DNA of 64,000 bases from Bin34 sp963422415 (lineage in GTDB: Bacteria; Chloroflexota; Anaerolineae; Caldilineales; Caldilineaceae). How positions within the stretch are numbered: position 1 is the stretch's first letter; every line of letters begins with the position of its first letter. The stretch spans positions 2,046,001-2,110,000 of the forward strand of contig OY729430.1 of assembly GCA_963422415.1 (NCBI GenBank), written 5' to 3'. Below are positions 18,394 through 26,922 of the stretch, one piece after another. The notes beneath the pieces are model-generated. The model had not been told where the DNA came from, searched no databases, and saw only the letters and a list, made by a program, of their open reading frames with translations. The position numbers were made by a program, and so were the translations under genes.

Positions 18394-19407
18394 ATGGCTA
18401 CCATGTTGGAAATTGGGCCCGGCATCAAGATCGCGGCCCAGGTCAGCGCCGAACCCTCGACAGAGCAGTTGTCCTTTATCCGGCAGATGGGGCTTGAGTA
18501 TGTGGTGCTCTGGACCAGTGGGGACAAGGCCGGCCCGGAGTATTACGCCAGCCGGCGGCGCCTCTTTGAGGATCATGGCCTCAAAATCTATGGCTTTGGC
18601 AACTGGGACGTTCACAATCAGGATGCCATCGTGTTGAATCTGGAGAATCGGGACGCCAAGATCGAGGAATACAAGCGGCACCTGCGGGCACTGGGACAGG
18701 CCGGCATTCCGTATACCACCTACGCCCACATGGCCAACGGCATCTGGAGCACCGCACGCGCGGTGACCCGGGGTGGCGCCGACGCTCGGGGATTCAATCT
18801 GATGGAGGCGGACCTCGGTCATTGGCAAGGGCGGCGCTATCCCATGCCTCTGTCTCATGGTCGTGTCTACAGCCAAGAGGAATTGTGGGACAACTACCAG
18901 CATTTTGTCTCCCAGGTGACGCCGGTGGCGGAGGACGAGGGGGTGCTGATTGGCATACACCCGGATGATCCGCCCGGAGTGGACTTGGCCGGGGTGCCTC
19001 GTTGTATTTTTGGCAGTCATGCCGGATATGCCCGGGCCATGGCCATGGCCGACAGTCCCAACTTGGGCATCTGCTTCTGCATCGGTTGCTGGCTGGAAGG
19101 CGGAGATCTAATGGGCAGGGGAGTGGAGGAATCCATCCGCGAGTTTGGTGGACAGGACAAGATTTTCAAGGTGCATTTCCGCAACGTGGACGCTCCGCTC
19201 CCTCATTTTGTGGAGACCTTTGTCGATGACGGCTACTTTGACATGTACAAGGCGTTGCGTGTCTTGCAGGAAGTGAATTTCCGCGGCGTCCTGATTCCCG
19301 ATCACATTCCCAACATGGCAGGGGATCCGCGTGTCGGGACCGCTTTCTCCATTGGATACATGAAGGCCCTGGTGCAGAGGGTAGAGGCGGAAATTCCTGC
19401 ATCCTGA
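18394..19407 (+). CDS. Mannonate dehydratase (UxuA)-like TIM-barrel protein
   Basis: Catalyses D-mannonate to 2-keto-3-deoxygluconate in characterised relatives. Diagnostic segments: IGIHPDDPP near residue 189, LGICFCIGCW near residue 227, KIFKVHFRNVD near residue 256 and VLIPDHIPNM near residue 300; the Cys-His-Asp ligands of the metal site lie in these. It is 337 residues, similar to short UxuA forms. The N-terminus (MATMLEIGPGIKIAAQVS) lacks the long lead of E. coli UxuA. A zinc dehydrogenase follows 58 bases later and could interconvert the keto acid or hexuronate. Substrate could be another hexonate. Confidence 0.85.
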   Translation: MATMLEIGPGIKIAAQVSAEPSTEQLSFIRQMGLEYVVLWTSGDKAGPEYYASRRRLFEDHGLKIYGFGNWDVHNQDAIVLNLENRDAKIEEYKRHLRALGQAGIPYTTYAHMANGIWSTARAVTRGGADARGFNLMEADLGHWQGRRYPMPLSHGRVYSQEELWDNYQHFVSQVTPVAEDEGVLIGIHPDDPPGVDLAGVPRCIFGSHAGYARAMAMADSPNLGICFCIGCWLEGGDLMGRGVEESIREFGGQDKIFKVHFRNVDAPLPHFVETFVDDGYFDMYKALRVLQEVNFRGVLIPDHIPNMAGDPRVGTAFSIGYMKALVQRVEAEIPAS

Positions 19408-19465
19408 AGCCAAGGGATCTGGCGTTCCCCATTGCCCGTATTCTGTCGCAAGGCTTCCAACCCTC

Positions 19466-20485
19466 ATGTTCAACGTTGTCCTGCATGCAAACCAGCAAGT
19501 CGCTTTCCTGGAAAGGCCCAGACCCGTTGCCCAAGACGATTGGGTATTGGTCCGGCTTCTGAGCGTACCTCTGTGCAACGAGTATCAGACCTACGCCAAG
19601 AGGGAACCCATGTCCCATATCGGCCATGAAGCGGCCGGCATCGTGGAGGACGGCGCGGCCTCCCTGCGATTCAAGACAGGGGACAAGGTGGTGGTCATGC
19701 CGCAGTTGTCTTGTGGCACGTGCCCTGTCTGCCTGAGTGGCGAGTACATTCACTGTCGCCAACCCCGGGACTCCAAAGCCTTGCTGGGCGACAACGCGGC
19801 CGATGCCACCCTCGCCCCTTTCATGCTGAAACCTGACGCCTTGCTGGTCAAGGTTCCCGACGACTATAACCTGGATCACGCCGCTATGGCCTGCTGCGGG
19901 CTGGGGCCGTCCTTCGGCGCCGCAGAGCGGATCGGCGTACGGCATGACCAGACCATTCTGGTGTCCGGTCTGGGACCTGTTGGCCTGGGCGCCGTAATCA
20001 ACTGCGTGTATCGCGGCGCCCAAGTGATTGGCGTGGACCCGCAGGCATTCCGCCGGGATCTGGCCTTGGAGCTGGGGGCCACCTTGGTGTTGGACCCTGA
20101 ATCCGAAGGCGCGCAGCACGAAATCCTGGACCTGACCCAAGGCCACGGAGTGCACGGGGCCATTGAATGCTCTGGAGTGGTGTCAGCCCAATCCTTCTGC
20201 ATCCAGGCAGCAGGCATCAAGGGACATATCGCCTGTGTCGGTTCCTCCCCTGGAAACGCTTCGGTGGGGCTGGGTGGTGAAGTCCTTTTCAAGGGCTTGA
20301 CCATTCAGGGTTCCTGGCATTACAACCGCAATGTCACGCAAAAGCTGCTGCGCCAGATAGGGGAGGTCGGTGCCCAGATCGACGCCATGATTACTCATAG
20401 GTTTTCTCTCAGGGAAGTCAGGACGGCTTGGGAGACGCAGTGCACTGGTCTCTGTGGAAAAGTGATTCTGCAGCCTTGGGCGTAG
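19466..20485 (+). CDS. Zinc-dependent medium-chain alcohol/polyol dehydrogenase
   Basis: Oxidises a sugar alcohol or hexonate with NAD(P). The catalytic zinc region is PLCNEYQTYAKREPMSHIGHEAAG; the four structural-zinc cysteines are in CGTCPVCLSGEYIHC (residues 87-101). The Rossmann motif is SGLGPVGLGAV near residue 170. Length 339 residues. No strong ribosome site precedes the ATG at 19466, but the N-terminus (MFNVVLHANQQVAFLERP) fits the family. It probably works with the preceding mannonate-dehydratase-like enzyme. Confidence 0.88.
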   Translation: MFNVVLHANQQVAFLERPRPVAQDDWVLVRLLSVPLCNEYQTYAKREPMSHIGHEAAGIVEDGAASLRFKTGDKVVVMPQLSCGTCPVCLSGEYIHCRQPRDSKALLGDNAADATLAPFMLKPDALLVKVPDDYNLDHAAMACCGLGPSFGAAERIGVRHDQTILVSGLGPVGLGAVINCVYRGAQVIGVDPQAFRRDLALELGATLVLDPESEGAQHEILDLTQGHGVHGAIECSGVVSAQSFCIQAAGIKGHIACVGSSPGNASVGLGGEVLFKGLTIQGSWHYNRNVTQKLLRQIGEVGAQIDAMITHRFSLREVRTAWETQCTGLCGKVILQPWA

Positions 20486-20645
20486 GCTGAACGGTTTGGC
20501 GGCCCAATCCTTTGGGCCCGACCAGACCTCTGCCAACTTTTTGTCATGTTGGACTTGTCCCGGCTCTGTGTTACAAATGGCGTTCCCAGTCGAGGGATTT
20601 GGGACTGTCCCAAATCCCTTTCCAACGTAGGAGCCACCTCCAGTC

Positions 20646-21419
20646 ATGATTGCCCCCGCTGAAGTTCAGAGTTTTCGCGACCAGGGATACACGGTGGTGC
20701 GAGATCTGTTTGCGCCCATGGAAGTCAAGGCCATGTTGGCGGAGCTGCAGCGATTCCAGGTGGAAGGCTTGGGACGCAACGTGTCCACTGATCCGGATGC
20801 CAAGGTCAACTACCAGATCATTCCGCTGCACGACAAGAGCAATCTGTTTCGAGCCATGCCCTTTGTCCCCAAGGTGGTGGCTTGCATTTCCACTCTCATC
20901 GGTGATCCGTTCGTCCGGCATCTGGACCAGATTTTCCTCAAGCCCCCCGGGCTGGGGGTGGGCACGGACTGGCATCAGGACAATGCCTATTTCGGCCTTG
21001 AGGATCCCACCAAGGGCGTTGCCATGTGGGTGGCCCTGCATGACGCGAATCTAGAGAACGGTACCCTGCATGTCATTCCCAACAGCCATCGCCGGAAATT
21101 TGGCCATTCCCGGGATCCGGGCTCGGACCATCACATTCACATTGATGAGGTGGACGGCGAGGAGGTGCCTGTCGAAGTGAAGGCAGGCACCGCCGTTTTC
21201 TTCAACTACGGGATTGCCCACGCCACCAAGCGGAATCGATCGCAAAAGGAACGGGCCGGCGTGGCCTTTCACTTCTTCAATGCCAACTATGCGCTGCGCG
21301 GAGGCCAAGAGACCTTTCTGGTCGCCATTACCGGACCGGATGCCACTGGCGGCAAGACCGAATACGGCCAAGTGGTGGCAGGAACCTGGGAACGGGAGGT
21401 CGCTCTTCTCGCGAGCTGA
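20646..21419 (+). CDS. Phytanoyl-CoA dioxygenase (PhyH) family oxygenase
   Basis: Third PhyH paralogue, 257 residues. N-terminal FRDQGYTVVRDLF, iron site TDWHQDNAYFG near residue 108, VIPNSHRRKFGHS, distal His in GIAHATKRNRS and 2-oxoglutarate Arg in RAGVAFHFF. Most similar by eye to the plant/marine phyH oxygenases that act on small molecules. It is followed after 89 bases by a fourth, clearly different PhyH gene, so this is a paralogue pair rather than a recent duplication. Substrate unknown. Confidence 0.88.
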   Translation: MIAPAEVQSFRDQGYTVVRDLFAPMEVKAMLAELQRFQVEGLGRNVSTDPDAKVNYQIIPLHDKSNLFRAMPFVPKVVACISTLIGDPFVRHLDQIFLKPPGLGVGTDWHQDNAYFGLEDPTKGVAMWVALHDANLENGTLHVIPNSHRRKFGHSRDPGSDHHIHIDEVDGEEVPVEVKAGTAVFFNYGIAHATKRNRSQKERAGVAFHFFNANYALRGGQETFLVAITGPDATGGKTEYGQVVAGTWEREVALLAS

Positions 21420-21508
21420 GAATTTTCTGCCCGCCGGCCGCGAACTCCTTGCCTTTTTCCAATTTTGAAATCTTGAACTGCGAAGACGCCCATTCTGGAG
21501 GACACCCG

Positions 21509-22318
21509 ATGACTAAAGCCATGGCCTTGCAAACCTACGGTACCACCGCGGAACAGGTGGAGAGCGTGGAAAGAGACGGGTTCGCCTATTTCCCCGGCTT
21601 TCTGGACCCAGAGGAAGTGGCCGCCCTGAAGGCGGCCATGGATGCCACTCCCACGATCCCTGCGCATTTTGATCGGGATCCTAGCCACACGGTGGCGGAA
21701 CAGGGCTTTTACGAAAAGGTCATCAACAATGCCTTCAATCACAACGAAGTCTTCTTTTCCTTCCTGGACAAGCCGGGTATCATCGAAGTGGCGGAAGCCT
21801 TGCACGGAGAGGATTGTCACGTCATCGGCATGACCGCCTGGGTAACCGGGCCGGGCCGGCCGCCGCAGAACCTGCACGTCGACTACTTGGCCGTCGAGAT
21901 GCCGGCGCACGTAATGGCGGATCCCTTGGTCAAAATGCCGGTTTTCATTACCACCACCCACTTTTATCTCAACGATCTGTACCCGGAACTGGGCCCAACG
22001 CAGTTCATTCCGGGCAGTCATCGTTCTGGGACTCGCCCCCAGCCGGGACAGATGGACTGGAACGGAGCGCAGATCGAGAACTGCATTGTGCAATCGGGGG
22101 ATGCGGTCATCTTTCGCAGCGAGGTGTGGCATCGCGGCACCCCGAACACCAGCGACGAGACACGGTACCTGTTGCAGGTTCATTATGCCCAACGCATGAT
22201 CACTCAGAAGTTTCCTCCCTACCTCAATCGCTTTGTCTACAATCCGGAGCTGCTTGCCAAGGCCACTCCCCGACAGCGGCGGCTTCTCGGAGATCACCGC
22301 AAGAGCAACTACGACTGA
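21509..22318 (+). CDS. Phytanoyl-CoA dioxygenase (PhyH) family oxygenase
   Basis: Fourth PhyH paralogue, 269 residues. The iron site reads QNLHVDYLAVEM near residue 123, with FIPGSHRSGTRP and the distal His in EVWHRGTPNTSDETRYLLQVHY. The start at 21509 is set by CTGGAGG about ten bases upstream; the frame is open for 20 more codons without a ribosome site. The C-terminal FPPYLNRFVYNPELLAKATPRQRRLLG segment is typical of PhyH proteins that oxidise ectoine-like or small polar substrates. A strong intrinsic terminator follows 40 bases later. Confidence 0.88.
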   Translation: MTKAMALQTYGTTAEQVESVERDGFAYFPGFLDPEEVAALKAAMDATPTIPAHFDRDPSHTVAEQGFYEKVINNAFNHNEVFFSFLDKPGIIEVAEALHGEDCHVIGMTAWVTGPGRPPQNLHVDYLAVEMPAHVMADPLVKMPVFITTTHFYLNDLYPELGPTQFIPGSHRSGTRPQPGQMDWNGAQIENCIVQSGDAVIFRSEVWHRGTPNTSDETRYLLQVHYAQRMITQKFPPYLNRFVYNPELLAKATPRQRRLLGDHRKSNYD

Positions 22319-22356
22319 TCGGAACGGATGGTCCCAGTTTCCAAACAGTGGATCAC

Positions 22357-22387
22357 AAAAGAGGCGCTCCAAGGAGCGCCTCTTTTT
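22357..22387 (+). terminator. Intrinsic terminator (probably bidirectional)
   Basis: Perfect 10-base arms GAGGCGCTCC (22361-22370) and GGAGCGCCTC (22373-22382) are flanked by AAAA on the left and a TTTTT tract on the right. It lies between the convergent ends of the PhyH gene and the small minus-strand gene at 22457, and the flanking A/T tracts would allow it to stop both. Confidence 0.9.
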
Positions 22388-22456
22388 CTTGACTAGGGAG
22401 TGGACTGGGGTCGAACGGAGGTCTTGCGCGCCGCTCCCGGTTCCTGACGGACGGCG

Positions 22457-22654
22457 TTACTGTTTCTTCTTCAAGACCAGCATTCCGGTTTCGGTCTCGG
22501 CCACCTCGTAGCCTTCGGGCACGCTGTCCAAGGCATTGTCTCGCACATCGCGTGCAAAGAAATAGGTACGACTTTTGTTGCCAGACTTGGATATGCGCTC
22601 GTTGGCATGCAAGTAGTAGGTGACACCCTTGCCGTTGGTGTGCGAATAGGCCAC
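22457..22654 (-). CDS. Small conserved hypothetical protein (65 residues)
   Basis: A compact beta-rich protein with a basic surface: GVTYYLHANERISKSG, SRTYFFARDV and a C-terminal VLKKKQ. The start is GTG, decided by a strong AGGGAGG eight bases upstream. I remember similar short proteins (N-terminus like MAYSHTN.KGVTYYLH) as free-standing genes in Chloroflexota and related bacteria, with no known function. Its own ribosome site and a good terminator downstream make it a real, separately expressed gene. It may bind nucleic acid, judging only by charge and size. Confidence 0.75.
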   Translation of the reverse strand: MAYSHTNGKGVTYYLHANERISKSGNKSRTYFFARDVRDNALDSVPEGYEVAETETGMLVLKKKQ

Positions 22655-22781
22655 TGGAAAACCTCCCTAAAGTCAAATTCTGCGTCAAGCCTTGTCTAGA
22701 TGATAACCCAACACGGGCTTGTCAGCTGAAAAAGTGGCGTTTTCATGGAGCCGCGCGGCCCCGGCACAATGCAATCGCCCC

Positions 22782-23804
22782 CTACAGGGGAGCGCCGCCG
22801 CGGTCCGGCTGGCCGGCCAAGTCGTCCTCGTGCAGAAAGCACGCGCTGCGCTGCCCTGACCTTCCCTGGGCGGAGAAGAAAGCGGGCCGTTCGGTGTGGC
22901 AACGGTCCATGACGTGAGGGCAACGCGCCTGGAAAACGCAGGCATGTTCCGAAAACTCGAATTCCGAGGCATCTAGGGCCGTGGCACCCTGTGCGGTGTC
23001 CCAGCGCTGGTGTGGATCGTGGGAAGGCACTGAATCGATCAGGAGCTGGGTATAGGGATGGGAGGGGTTTGTTATCACGTCGTCCATATGCCCTCTTTCA
23101 ATGACCCGGCCCCGGCACATCACCATGATGTCGCCGCCCAGGTAATAGGCGGTCGCCAGGTTGTGGGTGATGAAGAGGCAGGAAATGCCTTGCTCCCGAA
23201 AGTCCAGCAGAATATTGAGGAAAAGCGCCCGCAACGCCGCGTCGATCATGGAAATGGGTTCATCGGCAATGATCAGACGGGGGCGCATCATATAGACCCG
23301 GGCCAACATGACTCTCTGTCGTTCTCCGCCGGACAGCTGATGTGGATAGCGACCCAACACGTCCGGAGGCCGCAGGTCGACGGCGCGCAATGACTCCTCG
23401 ACCAATTTCTCCGCGTCCAAGCCGTTGGACGCCAACTTGAACTTGCGGACCAAGGTCTTGAAGACCCGGTCAATGCGGTAGAACGGATTGTAGCTGGCGT
23501 AGGGGTCTTGAAAGATGGGTTGGACCTGCCTGCGGAAGTCAAACCACTGCTGTTGACTGAAGCGACCCATGTCCTGGCCTTGAAAGCGGATCTGGCCGGC
23601 ATCATAGGTCTTGAGTCCCAAGATGGCGCGTGCCAGCGTGGACTTGCCGGAACCGCTCTCTCCCACCAAGGTGAGCAGCGAGGGTTCAAAAGGCACGGTC
23701 AGCGAAACGTCGTCCACTGCTACAACGTTCCTGCCCCCTTGGAACAGGCCGCCGTCGCGGTAGGTGACTTTCAGGTTCTGTATGTCCAACAGCGGCGTAT
23801 CCAT
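22782..23804 (-). CDS. ABC transporter ATP-binding protein, Opp/DppF type
   Basis: Second ATPase of an oligopeptide/dipeptide-type importer. Walker A is GESGSGKST near residue 50, the signature is LSGGERQR near residue 162, and Walker B is LIIADEP. The C-terminal oligopeptide-HPY region has the Cys cluster CVFQARCPHVMDRC and a later Cys at SACFLHEDD. Length 340. The ATG follows GAGGTG. It is the last gene of a four-gene minus-strand operon and starts 9 bases after the previous stop. Family members also import oligosaccharides, which would fit the neighbourhood. Confidence 0.93.
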   Translation of the reverse strand: MDTPLLDIQNLKVTYRDGGLFQGGRNVVAVDDVSLTVPFEPSLLTLVGESGSGKSTLARAILGLKTYDAGQIRFQGQDMGRFSQQQWFDFRRQVQPIFQDPYASYNPFYRIDRVFKTLVRKFKLASNGLDAEKLVEESLRAVDLRPPDVLGRYPHQLSGGERQRVMLARVYMMRPRLIIADEPISMIDAALRALFLNILLDFREQGISCLFITHNLATAYYLGGDIMVMCRGRVIERGHMDDVITNPSHPYTQLLIDSVPSHDPHQRWDTAQGATALDASEFEFSEHACVFQARCPHVMDRCHTERPAFFSAQGRSGQRSACFLHEDDLAGQPDRGGAPL

Positions 23805-23813
23805 GGCACACCT

Positions 23814-24818
23814 CTATTCCAGCGCAATTGTGCTGTCCAGCAAGTGACAGGACACGGAGCGTCCGTCATCCAAGGCCACGGTCCTGGGTTCGACTCTGCT
23901 GCAGATGGGGATGGCCTCGGGACACCGCGGGTGAAATCGACACCCGACAGGCCAATCCAAGGGGGACGGCGCCTGTCCGGGAATAGTTTCCAGGCGCACT
24001 CGCTCTCCGCCCAAGCTGGGAATCGAGTGGATCAGACGCTGGGTATAGGGATGCTGGGGGCTGTCAAAGATCTGGTAGACGGTGCCGACTTCCATGACCT
24101 CGCCAGCGTACATGATGGCCAAGCGATCCACCAGTTCCGCATGGACCGCCAGGTCGTGCGACACGAAGATGATGGTGGCGCCAAAGGAATCGCGCAGATT
24201 GCGAATCATCTCCAGCACGGCCCGCTGGACATTCACGTCCAGCGCCGTGGTCGGTTCGTCGGCCACGATCAACGCCGGACGCAGCAGCATGGACATGGCA
24301 ATGCAGACTCGCTGTTTCATGCCTCCGGAGAGTTCGTGTGGATAGGCTTTGCCAACGGATTCCGGCAAGCCCACGAAGCCCAGCAGCTCACGCAGCTGCC
24401 TTTCCACCTGCTCACGGGACATGGGTTCGTGCGTCAGGGCCACATCCGCCATCTGGTCCTGAATCCGCATGACCGGATTCAGGGAATTCATGGAGCCTTG
24501 GGGAATGTAGGAGAGTTGCTTCCACCGAATGGCCCGCATTTCGGGATAACTCAGCTGGATGAGGTCCAAACATTCTTCCGGCTGTTCCGGATAGGGATAG
24601 AAATGGGCCGTGCCGGAGCGAATGTGGCCCGGTGGCACGATCAGGCGCAGAATGCCTTCGACCAAGGTGGACTTGCCGCATCCGGACTCGCCGGCGAGTC
24701 CGAAAATCTCCTGACGGTTGACCGAGACGTCCACGCCATCCACCACCTTGTAGGTGCCACGCACGCTTTCATAGTGAATGCGCATGTCCGCGATGTCCAG
24801 CAAGCGATCGGCGGGCAT
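23814..24818 (-). CDS. ABC transporter ATP-binding protein, Opp/DppD type
   Basis: First ATPase of the importer, 334 residues. Walker A GESGCGKST, signature LSGGMKQR, Walker B LIVADEP, and the C-terminal region with GCRFHPRCPEAIPIC. The longer frame is open upstream, but the ATG at 24818 is chosen because it sits just past the stop of the preceding permease (at 24820) and gives a normal N-terminus. The near-overlap indicates coupled translation with the permease genes. Confidence 0.92.
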   Translation of the reverse strand: MPADRLLDIADMRIHYESVRGTYKVVDGVDVSVNRQEIFGLAGESGCGKSTLVEGILRLIVPPGHIRSGTAHFYPYPEQPEECLDLIQLSYPEMRAIRWKQLSYIPQGSMNSLNPVMRIQDQMADVALTHEPMSREQVERQLRELLGFVGLPESVGKAYPHELSGGMKQRVCIAMSMLLRPALIVADEPTTALDVNVQRAVLEMIRNLRDSFGATIIFVSHDLAVHAELVDRLAIMYAGEVMEVGTVYQIFDSPQHPYTQRLIHSIPSLGGERVRLETIPGQAPSPLDWPVGCRFHPRCPEAIPICSRVEPRTVALDDGRSVSCHLLDSTIALE

Positions 24819-24819
24819 T

Positions 24820-25725
24820 TCAGTCACCGGTGACGGCGCGCAGGCGAGGATTGAAGGCATCTTCCAAGCCAATGTTGACAAGGTTCAGCGAAACGAAAAA
24901 CGCGATTAACGTACCTACTGGGGCGAACACAATCCACCATTTGCCCAGGGCCATGGCGCCCCAGCTTACGGACCATTGAATCATCAGGCCTAGGGTGTTG
25001 ATGTTGCCGGGTCCCAGACCAATCAGCTGCAGGCCGATTTCGGCGAGCATGGCGGAACTCATGCCCACGGCAATGGACACTCCCAGATAGGGCAGCAGGT
25101 TGGGCAGGATTTCCAGAAAGATGATGGACAGGTCTCCCATGTCGCTGGTGCGCGCCATGTCTACAAAGGCTCTTTCCTTCAGGGACAACACCTGAGAACG
25201 CAGGATGCGCGTAGTGAAAGGCCACGCGAAGGCGGCCAGCAGCAAGGACATGATGGGGATGTTGATGCTGGGCATGTACGCCGCCAAGGTGATTAGCAAG
25301 GGCAGGCTGGGGATGACCAGTACCATGTCCGTGCCCGTGCGCAACACGGTGTCTATCCAGCCCCCCTTGTAGCCGGCGATGAACCCAAGGGCAATTCCGA
25401 TCGTGGCCGAGGTGGTGCCGGATATGGCCGCGATCAGCATGGAGGTGCGCACTCCCACGAACAACAGCGACAGCCAGTCTCGACCCAACTTGTCCGTGCC
25501 GAAGGGGTGGGTCAGAGACGGGTCCAAGTAGGTCTCGAAAGTGCCAAAGGAAGTGGGCTTCACTCCCTGTTCCAGCAACAGGCCACTGAGGAAGGGCTGA
25601 AAGAAGGCGGTCAGGACCAGCAGCAGCAGCATGACGGCCCCAATCTGAAAGTAGCGGCTGCGGCCCCAGGCCTCCCCCAGAAAGAAATTGCTGGGCCACA
25701 GGTCCCGCAAGGATTTCATCGCCAT
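24820..25725 (-). CDS. ABC transporter permease, Opp/DppC type
   Basis: Inner-membrane permease of about six helices (first near residues 24-45: GAVMLLLLVLTAFF). The EAA loop reads DMARTSDMGDLSIIFLEILPN, as in DppC proteins, and the periplasmic loop near residue 75 has THPFGTDKLGRDWLS, the C-type permease hallmark. Three starts are possible (TTG 25731, ATG 25725, ATG 25719); 25725 is taken as it lies two bases after the previous stop. Roughly 301 residues. Confidence 0.92.
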   Translation of the reverse strand: MAMKSLRDLWPSNFFLGEAWGRSRYFQIGAVMLLLLVLTAFFQPFLSGLLLEQGVKPTSFGTFETYLDPSLTHPFGTDKLGRDWLSLLFVGVRTSMLIAAISGTTSATIGIALGFIAGYKGGWIDTVLRTGTDMVLVIPSLPLLITLAAYMPSINIPIMSLLLAAFAWPFTTRILRSQVLSLKERAFVDMARTSDMGDLSIIFLEILPNLLPYLGVSIAVGMSSAMLAEIGLQLIGLGPGNINTLGLMIQWSVSWGAMALGKWWIVFAPVGTLIAFFVSLNLVNIGLEDAFNPRLRAVTGD

Positions 25726-25727
25726 GG

Positions 25728-26747
25728 TCAATTGCCCGTAAGTCGCACTCGGGGGTCAATGAGCGGCAGGCACAGATCGATGAGGAACGTGGCGGCGAGG
25801 ACCACCGTAATGTTCATGAGCAGAATGCCCCGGATGGTGTTGAAGTCTAGGCGCGCGACGGCCGTCAGAAAGAGAGTGCCCATGCCCGGGTACTTGAAAA
25901 TGATCTCCACTAGGTAGAACCCGCTGATGGCAAAGCCCAAGGACAGGGCTAGCGCTGTGACCTGCGGCAGCATGGCGTTCCGCAGCACATAACGATACAG
26001 GATCTGGACTCGTGGCAGCCCTTTGGCCTCGGCAAAATGGAGGTAGTCGTCGCCCAGTATCGTGATCACCAGGGAACGAGTGGAAATCAGCGTGCCGGCC
26101 ATGCCCACCAAGACCACGGCCATGGCCGGCATGATGGCGTATTTGGCGGCCGACAAGAGGAACTCCAGCGAAAACGTCCGTTCCACGCGAGGTGAATAGG
26201 CTCCGCTGGTGGGCAGGATGGCAATCCAGTAGCCAAGCAGGAAGAGGGCGAACAGCGCCGTGAAATACGGCGGAATGGGGGAAATCACCAAGGATATATT
26301 GGTCAGGGCCTTGGAAATCGGGTTTTCACGGAAGGCCCCCAGGACGCCTCCTAGGAAGAAGCCGATACCCCAGGAAAGAAGCGTGGAAATCCCCAGGAGC
26401 CAGAGAGTCCAGGGCAGGTGCCGCAGGATATGGTCCTTGGCGGGCGTGGGAAAGTTGATGATGGACGGTCCAAAGTCAAAGCGGAACAGGACGTTGGAGA
26501 TGTATCTCCAATATTGTTGTGCCAGCGTGCCGTCGTAGCCCAGCATCTCCTTGTAGGCGGAGACCATGGCCTCCGCGTCCTCTGAGGAAAAGGACATGGA
26601 GTAGTTCTGTTCCATGGCCGACAGATACGCGGAAATCGGATCCCCGGGAATCAGGTTGAAGAAGACAAAGGCCAAGGTGAAGGCGCCCCAGAGGTTCAGC
26701 AGGAAGATCGCGAAACGCGACAGAACGTAGTGGAACAGAGAAGGCAT
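25728..26747 (-). CDS. ABC transporter permease, Opp/DppB type
   Basis: First gene of the importer operon. N-terminal helix FAIFLLNLWGAFTLAFVFFNLIPGDP ends in the B-type permease signature, and the EAA loop is AEAKGLPRVQILYRYVLRNAM near residue 225. About six membrane segments, 339 residues. The frame is open to 26762 through TTG/GTG codons; ATG 26747 gives the usual start (MPSLFHYVLSRF). No clear ribosome site. The solute-binding lipoprotein lies 1.6 kb away on the other strand rather than in the operon. Confidence 0.9.
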   Translation of the reverse strand: MPSLFHYVLSRFAIFLLNLWGAFTLAFVFFNLIPGDPISAYLSAMEQNYSMSFSSEDAEAMVSAYKEMLGYDGTLAQQYWRYISNVLFRFDFGPSIINFPTPAKDHILRHLPWTLWLLGISTLLSWGIGFFLGGVLGAFRENPISKALTNISLVISPIPPYFTALFALFLLGYWIAILPTSGAYSPRVERTFSLEFLLSAAKYAIMPAMAVVLVGMAGTLISTRSLVITILGDDYLHFAEAKGLPRVQILYRYVLRNAMLPQVTALALSLGFAISGFYLVEIIFKYPGMGTLFLTAVARLDFNTIRGILLMNITVVLAATFLIDLCLPLIDPRVRLTGN

Positions 26748-26922
26748 CGAAATTCGCACCAATCAAGCAAGTGGTGCAACAGGGGGCGAAACCACGGCGC
26801 AAATACAAAGGAATGCCCGATTGTATACTAGGCTGCGCGCCTCGCGCGGTCTACGGCGCATGCATTCAACGGTGCAGTCGACCTCATTGGGCGCCACCAA
26901 CAATCTTGAGGGAACCCCCATC

